In this document: piece after piece, positions 18,467 through 26,885 of the stretch
How the letters are laid out: each line of letters starts with the position of its first letter
How positions within the stretch are numbered: position 1 is the first letter of the stretch
Assembly: GCA_965230225.1 (NCBI GenBank)
Contig: CBDDKM010000010.1
Location: 186,001-250,000, forward strand
Direction of reading: 5' to 3'
From: CALSMU01 sp965230225
GTDB lineage: Bacteria > Bacteroidota > Bacteroidia > Flavobacteriales_D > Parvicellaceae
Length of the DNA stretch: 64,000 nt
Notes under the pieces: generated by a model
Told to the model about the DNA's origin: nothing
The model's database searches: none
Seen by the model: only the letters and a program-made list of their open reading frames with translations
Program-made: the position numbers and the translations under genes

Positions 18467-20512
18467 ATGAATAATCCGTTCCTAAAAGAATTCAACACAC
18501 CATTTCAATCTATCCCATTTCAAGATATTAAACTTGAGCACTATAAGCCTGCAATGGAGCATGCCATTCAGGAAGGCAAGGCAGACATTGAAAAAATTAA
18601 GAATTCAGAAGCCAACTTTTCAAATACCATTGAGGCCTTTGAAAGAGCTGGAAAATTGGTTGGAACCATTTCTGGAGTATTCTTTAACTTGAATAGTGCT
18701 CATACCAGCGATGAAATGCAAGCATTGGCTCAGGAATTATCTCCTATGCTTACAGTGTATTCCAACGAAATAATGTTGGACAGTAAACTGTTCGAAAAAA
18801 TCAAACAAGTATACAACGAAGCGGATTTTGATTCATTAACTCAAGAACAAGGGTACTTATTAAAGAAGATTTACAGAAGTTTTGTTCGTAATGGTGCCAA
18901 TCTGGATGAAGCATCTAAAGAGGAATTAAAATCCATCAGTACAGAGCTTTCTAAACTTAAATTAAAATACTCTGAGAACGTTCTAAAAGATACTAATCAA
19001 TTTGAACTATGGATCGAAAATGAAGAAGATTTAGCCGGGCTACCTGCTGGAGTTAGAGAAGCTGCAGCAATGTTAGCCAAATCAAAAGGGAAAGAAAATG
19101 CCTGGTTGGTTAACCTGGATTACCCTTCTTACATCCCTTTCATGAAGTATTCTGAGAAAAGAGAATTGAGAAAACAATTGTTCATCGCTTTTGCTTCAAG
19201 ATCTTTTCACGACAATGAGTACAACAATGAAGTAACATTAAAGAAGATTGCTGAACTGAGACTAAAGAAGGCTAATCTTTTAGGGTACGATACCCATGCT
19301 ACTTTTACTCTGGAAGAGAGAATGGCAGAAAAGCCGGAAAAAGTATATCAACTGTGGGATGAACTGTTGGAGTTTGCTCTTCCAAAGGCAAAACAAGAAA
19401 TTGAAGAAGTTCAGCAAATGAGCAATCAATTAGGAGGACCAACCCCCATTGAAAAATGGGACTTTAGCTACTATTCTGAGAAACTGAAGAACGAAAAGTT
19501 TGCCATAAACGATGAGATTCTTAAGCCTTATTTCCAATTGGAAAAAGTAGTAGATGGAGCCTTTAAAACTGCTGAAAAGCTGTACGGACTAAAGTTTGAA
19601 GAAAGAAACGACATACAGAAATACCATGAGGATGTTACCACTTACGAAGTAAAAGACAGAGATGGTAATCACCTTGCTCTGTTCTACACAGATTTCTTCC
19701 CGAGAGAAACAAAACGTAGCGGAGCGTGGATGACGTCTTACAGAGATCAAAATGCCTACGATGGAACACAACAAAGGCCTTTGGTTTCTATTGTTTGTAA
19801 TTTCACTAAACCAACGGCATCTAAACCATCATTGTTAACCTTTAATGAAGTAACCACTCTGTTTCATGAGTTTGGGCACGCCCTACACGGCATTTGCGCC
19901 AATGGATATTTCGAAAGTTTAAGCGGTACTTCCGTTTATTGGGATTTTGTAGAATTACCTTCTCAATTAATGGAAAACTGGTGTTACGAGCAAGAGTGTT
20001 TAAACCTATTTGCTAAACACTACGAAACGAATGAGTTGATCCCAATGAAATTGGTTCAGAAAATCAAAGACAGTGTTAACTTTTTAAGTGCTTACCAAAC
20101 GGTAAGACAAGTTGGGCTTGGTAAACTGGACATGTCGTGGCACAACTTAACTGAAATGACCAACGATTCTGTATACGATTTTGAACAAAAATCCAATGCA
20201 GATACTGCCTTGTTCCCTAAATTAGAAGGAACTAATACATCTTGTGCTTTCTCACACATTTTTAGTGGCGGGTACTCTGCAGGATACTACAGCTATAAAT
20301 GGGCAGAAGTATTAGAGGCTGATGCTTTTGAGTACTTCCAGGAAAATGGAGTATTTAATCAGGAAGTCGCCTCTAAGTTTCACGACCATGTTTTATCCAA
20401 AGGGGGAAGCGATCATCCAATGACCTTATACAAGGCTTTTAGAGGTACTGAGCCATCTTCTAAGGCACTTCTTAGAAAAAGTGGGCTAATCCCTAAAGAA
20501 GCGGTTAACTAA
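18467..20512 (+). CDS. M3 family metallopeptidase (oligopeptidase A / Dcp-like)
   Basis: 681 residues, typical of the family. It cleaves short peptides. The zinc motif HEFGHALHG has His467 and His471 as ligands, and the third ligand Glu lies in the downstream WDFVELPSQ segment. The N-terminal FNTPFQSIPFQDIKLEHY and the mostly helical first half match M3A enzymes of the Dcp/PrlC group. No signal peptide is visible, so a cytosolic location is likely. The AT-rich 118 bp upstream separates it from tag and it appears to be transcribed alone. Confidence 0.93.
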   Translation: MNNPFLKEFNTPFQSIPFQDIKLEHYKPAMEHAIQEGKADIEKIKNSEANFSNTIEAFERAGKLVGTISGVFFNLNSAHTSDEMQALAQELSPMLTVYSNEIMLDSKLFEKIKQVYNEADFDSLTQEQGYLLKKIYRSFVRNGANLDEASKEELKSISTELSKLKLKYSENVLKDTNQFELWIENEEDLAGLPAGVREAAAMLAKSKGKENAWLVNLDYPSYIPFMKYSEKRELRKQLFIAFASRSFHDNEYNNEVTLKKIAELRLKKANLLGYDTHATFTLEERMAEKPEKVYQLWDELLEFALPKAKQEIEEVQQMSNQLGGPTPIEKWDFSYYSEKLKNEKFAINDEILKPYFQLEKVVDGAFKTAEKLYGLKFEERNDIQKYHEDVTTYEVKDRDGNHLALFYTDFFPRETKRSGAWMTSYRDQNAYDGTQQRPLVSIVCNFTKPTASKPSLLTFNEVTTLFHEFGHALHGICANGYFESLSGTSVYWDFVELPSQLMENWCYEQECLNLFAKHYETNELIPMKLVQKIKDSVNFLSAYQTVRQVGLGKLDMSWHNLTEMTNDSVYDFEQKSNADTALFPKLEGTNTSCAFSHIFSGGYSAGYYSYKWAEVLEADAFEYFQENGVFNQEVASKFHDHVLSKGGSDHPMTLYKAFRGTEPSSKALLRKSGLIPKEAVN

Positions 20513-20529
20513 ACTAATCTGCTAATTTC

Positions 20530-20560
20530 TTGATGGTTTAGGGTGAAACTATTAAATTTG
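20530..20560 (+). promoter_or_regulatory. Bacteroidota-type promoter of the SFPD-repeat gene
   Basis: TTG at 20530-20532, a 20-nt spacer, then TAAATTTG at 20553-20560. This fits the -33/-7 consensus fully. Expected transcription start is near 20566, giving a leader of about 16 nt. Confidence 0.65.
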
Positions 20561-20582
20561 ATAGGCTTCAAATTAAATCGTT

Positions 20583-21005
20583 ATGAATAAATTATTCCTC
20601 TTACTGGCACTGCCAATTACATTGGCTCTTGGCATTCAGAAATTCCAATCGGATGTATCTACGGTTTCGGAAACAACTACTATTAATGAACCGGCAAAAA
20701 CTTTTGGAGATTTAAATGACGAAGAAAAAGCTGAGTTTATAAAGCATGTTATCGAAACCGGCGATTGTGAGTATAAAGGAATTAAGCTATACGGTAAAGT
20801 TCAATTTGTGGAATCATTCCCAGACATTAAAATTCAATTTGTAGAATCCTTTCCAGATATCAAGGTTCAGTTTGTGGAGTCGTTTCCCGACAAATGTGGA
20901 AAATGGCAATCGGTTAATTCCTTTCCTGACTTTAAAATCCAGGTGGTTAACTCATTTCCCGACTTAAAAGTTCAGAAAGTAACCTCATTTCCAGGAATGA
21001 AATAA
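20583..21005 (+). CDS. Small secreted six-repeat protein, SFPD type
   Basis: 140 residues. A signal peptide (about 1-18) and a linker lead to an acidic segment (FGDLNDEEKAEFIKHVIE). Six 11-residue units of form (V/I)QFVESFPDIK then fill the C-terminal half. The third unit carries a two-residue insertion with Cys-Gly-Lys, and the fourth opens with Trp (GKWQSVNSFPDFK). This is the same plan as the DYKA protein at 16943. The SFP codons differ in all six copies, showing long-term selection on protein sequence. Two Cys (in GDCEYKG and DKCGKW) could form a disulfide. Its stop overlaps the start of the next gene by one base. Function unknown. Confidence 0.87.
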   Translation: MNKLFLLLALPITLALGIQKFQSDVSTVSETTTINEPAKTFGDLNDEEKAEFIKHVIETGDCEYKGIKLYGKVQFVESFPDIKIQFVESFPDIKVQFVESFPDKCGKWQSVNSFPDFKIQVVNSFPDLKVQKVTSFPGMK

Positions 21006-21517
21006 TGCGTTTTCTACTTTCCATATTGTGTTTACTAGCTGTTCAGTTCAGCATTGCTCAACAACCTATCCCGGTAGAAATTGAAGGGAAATACACCATC
21101 AATGAGATTTCCATGAACATCTATCAAATGAATGCTCAGGAACAAGATTCTTTAAAGAACTTAGTGAATGGAGTTAATTATTGTGCGTTCAAAAAATGGT
21201 CTACAACCATTGCAGAAGCCAAATCGGTAGATGACTACATTAAAGCCAACGAAATATTAGAAAACGATACTTTGAACGAAGGTATCTCTAAGAAAGACTT
21301 AGGGCTATATTTCAAAATAAAACAGATGGTAGATCTTGGGCAATTTGGCAATCCTTCTATACTAGTTACTCTCAGTAATCAATACGCCGTTGAAGTTTTT
21401 CTCACCGAGAAAGAATACAACAATATCAAATCTACCAACCAATTTAAAGGTACCGGAGCATTAATCCATTACAACGATTTTACCGGCGAGCGAATTTATG
21501 CTTCTTTAAAGGAGTAG
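21005..21517 (+). CDS. Secreted protein of unknown function paired with the SFPD-repeat protein
   Basis: 170 residues with a signal peptide (1-18, QFSIAQ). The mature part is mixed helix/strand with one Cys (NYCAFKKW) and a C-terminal stretch of beta character (PSILVTLSNQYAVEVFLTEKEYN). No family recognised. The TAATG junction couples its translation to the SFPD-repeat gene. The two products therefore probably work together in the periplasm or at the outer membrane (inference). Confidence 0.75.
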   Translation: MRFLLSILCLLAVQFSIAQQPIPVEIEGKYTINEISMNIYQMNAQEQDSLKNLVNGVNYCAFKKWSTTIAEAKSVDDYIKANEILENDTLNEGISKKDLGLYFKIKQMVDLGQFGNPSILVTLSNQYAVEVFLTEKEYNNIKSTNQFKGTGALIHYNDFTGERIYASLKE

Positions 21518-21518
21518 T

Positions 21519-22268
21519 CTAAAACTTAAATCTTAATGCATTGTGAATACTGGTAATGGTATTCGGAACTCCTTCTACAGGGTAAGCATCGTACAATACA
21601 TTGTATGTTACGGTTAAACTAAGTTTCTGAGTAAGCGACAGAGATAATGAGGATTCGTTTGAGAAACGATAATCATCCGGCTGACGAAACAATGGCTGAA
21701 AGTAATTAATGGTTTTAAAACCCAGCTTAGCACTAATTTTCCAGTTAAAACTTAAATAATTAGAACTTCTGATATCCTGAGTAACACTTTCTAGTGTATT
21801 CTCCTCATGTTCGAACATTGCGGCTGTACCAAAATTCAAGTTAATGGTATCATTACCCAATACCTTCATTCTTAAACCTGCACCATTAAGTGATCTGAAT
21901 TTAATTTTCTGAACTCCATTGTATTGAACCTGTGCAAATCCTTCTAACGAAACATTACCAGAATCTTTGAATAAGTGATTGTACCTAAAATGACCATAGC
22001 CCTTATTGATCAAATCCTCATGATCTTTTCTGATCAATTTCAAGTCCGTGATGAAAAGGTAATTGTTCTTGTCTTTGTGGTACTGAAAAGCAGCTCTGTT
22101 TCCAAACTCCCAAATTTTTCTGGTATTGTTGGTGTACTTAAAATGAAAGTCAATGTTTCCGTGCCATCCATTTTCTACCGAGCCCAATCGCTTTTTTTCA
22201 ATGTTAATAATTTGAGCTGAAGCTCCTATAGAAATTAGCCATAATGTTGCTATCAATATTGTTCTCAT
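21519..22268 (-). CDS. DUF481 outer-membrane beta-barrel protein
   Basis: 249 residues from the ATG at 22268. A GTG six codons upstream would only add residues before the signal peptide. Signal peptide about 1-18 (SIGASAQ). The body alternates beta strands with the DUF481 look: WHGNIDFHFKYTNNTRKIWEFGN near the start, repeated ...GFAQVQYNG... strands, and a C-terminal strand ending in Phe (HNALRFKF) that fits BAM recognition. The family is a salt-stress or surface barrel of unclear role. It converges on the preceding secreted gene with only 1 bp between stops and has no hairpin of its own. Confidence 0.8.
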   Translation of the reverse strand: MRTILIATLWLISIGASAQIINIEKKRLGSVENGWHGNIDFHFKYTNNTRKIWEFGNRAAFQYHKDKNNYLFITDLKLIRKDHEDLINKGYGHFRYNHLFKDSGNVSLEGFAQVQYNGVQKIKFRSLNGAGLRMKVLGNDTINLNFGTAAMFEHEENTLESVTQDIRSSNYLSFNWKISAKLGFKTINYFQPLFRQPDDYRFSNESSLSLSLTQKLSLTVTYNVLYDAYPVEGVPNTITSIHNALRFKF

Positions 22269-22442
22269 GCCACTAAAATTTGACACAAATTAACGGAATT
22301 CTCAAGATTTCTCTTCAACAAAACCGACTCAAAACATTCCTTTTGGAAGATTATTTTCTTCTTTTTGGAAGATTTTTTACTGTTTTATGTCAGTTTTTGA
22401 TTCTAATTCCCTACCTTAGCATTAAATTAATACAATTAAGCT

Positions 22443-22820
22443 ATGAAATTTGAATATATACTACTCGGAGCACAAGCCTTATTGGCGCTCAACTTTTTGT
22501 TTACAGGATTTATGAAACTAACCGCTCCTAAGGAGAAATTAGTTCAATTAATTGGATGGCCGGAAGATTACAGCATGAAAACTGTTAAGTTTTTTGGAGT
22601 ATGGGAATTGATTGGAGCTGTAGGTGTTGTGCTACCAATTTTTGTAGAAGGAATCGCCATTGTTACTCCATTGGCTGCAACTGGACTAGGATTAATCATG
22701 GCAGGATCCATGGTGGTTCATATCCAAAGAGAGGATATTGCTAAACTTACCATGAGTTTGGTTATGTTCTTTGTAGCTGTATTGGCCGGATTTGGAAGAT
22801 TACTAGAGATCGCAATATAA
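22443..22820 (+). CDS. DoxX-like membrane protein
   Basis: 125 residues with four hydrophobic helices (about 5-22, 47-66, 70-90, 98-118). The N-terminal pattern LLALNFLFTGFMKLTAPKE and the FGVWELIGAVGVVLP helix are typical of the DoxX/DoxX-like family of small quinone-linked membrane proteins. Specific function unknown. It is a single gene between divergent DUF481 and its own terminator. A TACCTTAG near 22412 may be its -7 element (5 of 6 consensus positions). Confidence 0.8.
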   Translation: MKFEYILLGAQALLALNFLFTGFMKLTAPKEKLVQLIGWPEDYSMKTVKFFGVWELIGAVGVVLPIFVEGIAIVTPLAATGLGLIMAGSMVVHIQREDIAKLTMSLVMFFVAVLAGFGRLLEIAI

Positions 22821-22841
22821 TAATTTGTTCAAGCAAGAAAG

Positions 22842-22874
22842 AAGTCTTCTGTCTATCGATGGAGGGCTTTTTTT
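22842..22874 (+). terminator. Terminator after the DoxX-like gene
   Basis: AAGTCTTCTGTC can pair with GATGGAGGGCTT, using several G-U wobbles, around a 4-nt loop. A run of seven T follows. Confidence 0.65.
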
Positions 22875-22878
22875 ATGT

Positions 22879-23736
22879 CTACTTCTTCCCTTCTAGATCG
22901 CTCAACTCTCCTACTTTAAGGGATGAACCATAAGTGGTAATTAACCAAATATCTCCTCCTCTATCTATCCTGTACAAGGTTTTATCATACAAGTAATCCC
23001 ACTTGTAATTCTCATCTTCCGAATCTTTTAATACCCCTAGTACAATTGGGTTGGCGTAATTATCGTACCACACCATTTGGTTCTTTTCATTCACATAGTA
23101 AGTATTCTCGTCGCCACTTAATACACAACGGTATTTAAATTTCTCCTCTACATTTCCTGCCTCAGCATCCTGATAATCCAGCTTTTTATTCTTTAACTTT
23201 TCTGCCTCTTCCCAACCATCTGTAATGGCTTCAATTCGTGCGCTTTTTGGAGGATGTGTTTTCGAACCATGCATACTTCCTTCTATTTCGATACACTCCA
23301 ACGCTTGTTCCAAAGTAGCTCCCATTTGATGTAAAATAAACCCGGAATACCTATCTGCTGCCAGTTCATCTCCAGGATTACTCCCTGTATTCTTTAATGT
23401 ATGTCCTAATAAATGGTGCCCTATTTCATGTGCCAATACACTAATTGCAGCCCAATCGGTTTTAGTAGAGTCGTTGACTCTTTTCATAAAATCCGGATTG
23501 TACTTAATGTATCGTTTTCTGTTTTTTATGTAGGCCAGAGCATTGCTAATCTCCTTATCTTCTACAATATTAAAATTAGGAATAAGACCACTGTACTGAA
23601 CAATTTGAAAAACTGCAAATTTTGCATCCTTATCTACCTTATAGGTATGTAGCTCATTATCAAGAGTATCTACTGGTTCTTGCGAAAAAGAAACCTGAAA
23701 AAGAAAAGCCAGTATGATTAGAAATTGTAACTTCAT
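22879..23736 (-). CDS. Secreted M48-like zinc metalloprotease
   Basis: 285 residues from the ATG at 23736. A 44-residue upstream extension overlaps the divergent gene's leader and lacks a signal, so it was rejected. Signal peptide 1-19 (QVSFSQ). The zinc motif HEIGH has ligands His103 and His107, and Glu124 lies in the downstream DELAADRYSGF motif, which is diagnostic of M48/Oma1-Htpx-like peptidases. The C-terminal ~90 residues form a beta-rich module (YRCVLSGDENTYYVNEKNQMVWYDNYANPI) that may bind substrate or anchor the enzyme. Likely periplasmic. Divergent from the lipoprotein at 23798. Confidence 0.85.
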   Translation of the reverse strand: MKLQFLIILAFLFQVSFSQEPVDTLDNELHTYKVDKDAKFAVFQIVQYSGLIPNFNIVEDKEISNALAYIKNRKRYIKYNPDFMKRVNDSTKTDWAAISVLAHEIGHHLLGHTLKNTGSNPGDELAADRYSGFILHQMGATLEQALECIEIEGSMHGSKTHPPKSARIEAITDGWEEAEKLKNKKLDYQDAEAGNVEEKFKYRCVLSGDENTYYVNEKNQMVWYDNYANPIVLGVLKDSEDENYKWDYLYDKTLYRIDRGGDIWLITTYGSSLKVGELSDLEGKK

Positions 23737-23797
23737 GATAATTTGAGCATGGTTTTTGTACCGATCATCTTCGAAAATAAGAATTATAATTGGTTTT

Positions 23798-24817
23798 ATG
23801 AAGCATAACCATATCCTGATCTTCTTCCTGATTTGTCTGGTATTTTGTAGTACCGGATGCTTGTACAATTACCCTACCACAATCGATACTACTGAAAAAG
23901 CAGAAGAAAAAACGGAGCAGCAAAGAGCAGAAGAAGCGATTGAAAAACACATTATTACTTCTTTCAGTAAACTTGGAAGGTACAAAGGATACAAATACGG
24001 TCATTTGTACAGTCTTAAACCCAAAGAGATTGTAGAATTAGATCAGTTGTTCGAATTAAAGAAGCTACTTCCTGAAATGGAAGAGAACTACGGAGATAAA
24101 CTACCTCAGCTGATCGCAGACAACGACAGTGCCATCGTTGCAAAAAAGAAAGAAATCAAGGAGAAAAAAATCTACCACACATTTGAACTTAGCCATATTT
24201 TTAAAATTACCGGACAGGACAATGTGGTAAAGCTTTACGAATACAAGTTTACCCTCTACCCTAACTATAAGATCAAAAATGCGGAACAGGTAATGTACGC
24301 AGAGTTAACCAAGCAGGAAGATGAAATGTTCTATTATTTCATCATGCAATACCCTCTGTATGAAACAGCAGATACCTATTCCGACAATAAAAAGAACGAA
24401 GCAACTTACAAACAGTTTAATGCCGCTTTGGAACAAGAAAAAGAACATAAGGCAGAACTCTTAAAGAGTATTCTGGTAATGGTGAAGTACATTCGAATTA
24501 ACAATAAATTTGATGAGGAGCGAATTTCCTGGATTCTATCCGGTAAATGGTTACACGAGAATAAAAAAGACTGGAAAAACTACAAGGCAATTGCCTACTC
24601 TACACTTGAACCATTGGGAATTCCTTTAGAAAATGAAGAGGGAGAAAGTGAAATGAGGCACATTGGATATAAACTATACCACAGGTATTCAATTGATAAC
24701 GAGAAAGGTCAAACCATGGAAAAAGCCATCTATTTTGAGTTTGACCTTAACTTCGTAATAACTGGTGTTCTGGATGTAGCACCACCATACGACCACTACT
24801 TTATTCCAAAAAATTAA
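23798..24817 (+). CDS. Lipoprotein of unknown function
   Basis: 339 residues from the ATG at 23798. The longer in-frame start at 23756 adds 14 residues before the signal and was rejected. Lipobox VFCSTGC. A charged Glu/Lys-rich tether (TEKAEEKTEQQRAEEAIEKH) precedes a mixed globular part with many aromatic and charged residues (LSHIFKITGQDNVVKLYEYKF). No family recognised. It starts a run of three co-directional envelope genes (next gene 4 bp away). Confidence 0.75.
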   Translation: MKHNHILIFFLICLVFCSTGCLYNYPTTIDTTEKAEEKTEQQRAEEAIEKHIITSFSKLGRYKGYKYGHLYSLKPKEIVELDQLFELKKLLPEMEENYGDKLPQLIADNDSAIVAKKKEIKEKKIYHTFELSHIFKITGQDNVVKLYEYKFTLYPNYKIKNAEQVMYAELTKQEDEMFYYFIMQYPLYETADTYSDNKKNEATYKQFNAALEQEKEHKAELLKSILVMVKYIRINNKFDEERISWILSGKWLHENKKDWKNYKAIAYSTLEPLGIPLENEEGESEMRHIGYKLYHRYSIDNEKGQTMEKAIYFEFDLNFVITGVLDVAPPYDHYFIPKN

Positions 24818-24821
24818 CCGC

Positions 24822-25259
24822 ATGAAAAAGATCACCACCACCATCACAGTTCTATTTTTATTGCTTGGGACCTACGCTCAGGATGACCAAACCTTCATGA
24901 CTTTATTTGGTAAAATATGCCAGCACGATAGCATTAAAGCCAGTGTAGGTCAACTACAACCTGGAGAAGACAGTGTTTATATCTTCCATTTTAAAACACC
25001 TGATGTAAATAAGTACGGATTACCTGAATACGATTTCGAGTCCTTCATCATTACGTTCGACACCGGAAGTAACCTTATGTTTAAAGGAGCTGCATACTGC
25101 TCGGTGGAGGAGTTGAAAATAACAGATAAGAAGGCTTTTATCTCTCTTCTCATTGAAGGAGATGGCGACCGAAAAAAGAAGAATCAATTTGAAAAAGCAG
25201 AATTCAATTTCCAGTACAAAAAAATGAGGTGGCTAGTGAAAAATATAAACCTTGAGTAA
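24822..25259 (+). CDS. Small secreted protein of unknown function
   Basis: 145 residues. Signal peptide 1-19 (LLLGTYAQ). The mature part is beta-rich with two Cys (GKICQHD and AAYCSVEEL), possibly one disulfide, and ends in a basic stretch (EFNFQYKKMRWLVKNINLE). No family recognised. It starts 4 bp after the upstream lipoprotein gene and is probably co-transcribed with it. Confidence 0.72.
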   Translation: MKKITTTITVLFLLLGTYAQDDQTFMTLFGKICQHDSIKASVGQLQPGEDSVYIFHFKTPDVNKYGLPEYDFESFIITFDTGSNLMFKGAAYCSVEELKITDKKAFISLLIEGDGDRKKKNQFEKAEFNFQYKKMRWLVKNINLE

Positions 25260-25293
25260 CCCTCGAATTGGTAAAAAGACTACCTTAGGGTAA

Positions 25294-26385
25294 ATGCGTT
25301 ATTTATTCATCTTCATTCTATTTATTCTCACCTGTAAACTAGGTGCTCAGGAACGATATTACAACTATGTAGACTATGATGGAGATACCACTAAACTACT
25401 GGTAATAGAATCTCCCACCATTTGCGACTGTGTGCATAAGGACTGGCGAAACAAGGATCAAAAAGCCATTTGTGATCGTATCTACGACTACGATTTCATG
25501 AGTGATGAGGAGAAAAAAGCATATGATAAAAAAGCTAAAATTTGCCGTTACCCTTCTGTTTGCGATTGTGCCAGAGCAGATATGAAAGACAAAGGATTGG
25601 TGAAAAAATGCGACGACCTTTACTTCTCCGAATACATGTCGGAAAGTAGGCTACAGGAAATTAAAGAAGAAATGGCTGCTTGCGATGAGATTGTCGATAC
25701 CACTAAGGATGAGTTGGACATTTGTGATTGCATTAATATTAACAACGATTACAAACTAAAAAGAAAGTGCGACGAAGAGTTCTTTAACGAAGATTTCTCG
25801 GAGGAAAAAAGAGAAGAAATTGAAGCTTCTATTCAAAAATGTGTAGAAGAGAGCAGCTATGAATTAAAGGTATCTATTTGCGATTGCGCACAATTTTCTA
25901 CTGATCCGGAATTCATTAAAATCTGTATGGAACAGTACGACACTACCCAAATGGACAGCGTAGAACTGGCAGCATTTAAACTGGATATTATTAGGTGTAA
26001 TGAGGATTTACTTCTCAATTCCTTCATCGATTCTCTACAACTTTCTGAAGATTCTGTTGCTTATAGTGTTTGCGATTGTGTTCACCTACCAGCCAAGCCA
26101 GAGTTTCTTGATCTAAAAATTGCCTGCATCAAACAATGGGATTTTTCCAAAATGACTCAGGATCAAATTGCGGCATTTAAAACCCGTGCATCCAGGTGCA
26201 AATCGATCGATGAAATTAAGCGCAACATTAATTTTTGTGACTGCGTACTTCGGTCTAGCGAACTGAGTGAAAGAGAGCAAGATGCCTGTGATCAACTCTA
26301 TAAAGAATTAGATCCTGAGGACATAGAATTTCTTTTAGAAGAGTGTTTTTATCTGGAAGATGAAAACTTATACATGGATCATTAA
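25294..26385 (+). CDS. Secreted six-fold CDC cysteine-repeat protein
   Basis: 363 residues. Signal peptide 1-18 (KLGAQ). The rest is six repeats of about 45-60 residues, each opening with (I/V/F)CDC. Each then places a third Cys 13-18 residues on and a fourth about 18-25 further, within an acidic amphipathic helix pattern (CD..Y..FMS.EE...). That is four Cys per repeat and 24 overall, with almost no others. The regular spacing suggests helical-hairpin modules held by two disulfides or binding one metal each (inference). CDC-type modules appear singly in other Bacteroidota secreted proteins as far as I recall, but no named family is claimed. Its stop overlaps the convergent LETM1-like gene by 4 bp. 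Confidence 0.82.
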   Translation: MRYLFIFILFILTCKLGAQERYYNYVDYDGDTTKLLVIESPTICDCVHKDWRNKDQKAICDRIYDYDFMSDEEKKAYDKKAKICRYPSVCDCARADMKDKGLVKKCDDLYFSEYMSESRLQEIKEEMAACDEIVDTTKDELDICDCININNDYKLKRKCDEEFFNEDFSEEKREEIEASIQKCVEESSYELKVSICDCAQFSTDPEFIKICMEQYDTTQMDSVELAAFKLDIIRCNEDLLLNSFIDSLQLSEDSVAYSVCDCVHLPAKPEFLDLKIACIKQWDFSKMTQDQIAAFKTRASRCKSIDEIKRNINFCDCVLRSSELSEREQDACDQLYKELDPEDIEFLLEECFYLEDENLYMDH

Positions 26386-26831
26386 TCCTCTGCTTTCTTT
26401 TCTGGATCACCCTCCCCTTCTTTTTGGTCTTCCTCTATATTCGTAAAGGCAGTTGGCAATAAATTTACTCCTTTCTTCTCGGCAACTTTTATTAAAAATG
26501 GTAGCAAGATGGTTGATCCGGGAATCATAAAAAATGGAATACCGATACCGAGCATTTTTAACAAATCATAAACTTGAGTTCTTAATTCGTGCTCTTCCTC
26601 TTTAGTTACTTTCCCTTCTCTAAGGAATTTCACTACCACTTTAGATGCTTCTTTGGTTTCCTTAGCCTCTGTACCCATTTTAGCCACAAACCCTTTAAAC
26701 GCAATAGTTACTTTAGTTTGGTGACCTTTTAACTTATCTAAAAATTCGATGGTTTCTTTACCCTCGAAATAAGTAAAGTCCAATTCCTCTATTTTATCTT
26801 TCTCAGGATCGTTATGTTGAAGCTCGGACAT
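26382..26831 (-). CDS. LETM1-like protein
   Basis: 149 residues from the ATG at 26831; a TTG two codons upstream is less likely. It has an acidic N-terminus, a central helical region (FKGFVAKMGTEAKETKEASKV) and a hydrophobic LETM1-type segment, IPFFMIPGSTILLPFLIKV, followed by NLLPTAF. LETM1 domains in mitochondria bind ribosomes and affect cation exchange. Bacteroidota homologues are known mainly by domain name, and their function is open. The tail is highly acidic. It lies downstream of comEC on the same strand (gap 54 bp). Confidence 0.7.
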   Translation of the reverse strand: MSELQHNDPEKDKIEELDFTYFEGKETIEFLDKLKGHQTKVTIAFKGFVAKMGTEAKETKEASKVVVKFLREGKVTKEEEHELRTQVYDLLKMLGIGIPFFMIPGSTILLPFLIKVAEKKGVNLLPTAFTNIEEDQKEGEGDPEKKAED

Positions 26832-26885
26832 ATTCAAATGTAATCATTAAATACCTCCCCTTATACTAAGAAATTGTAAATAATG

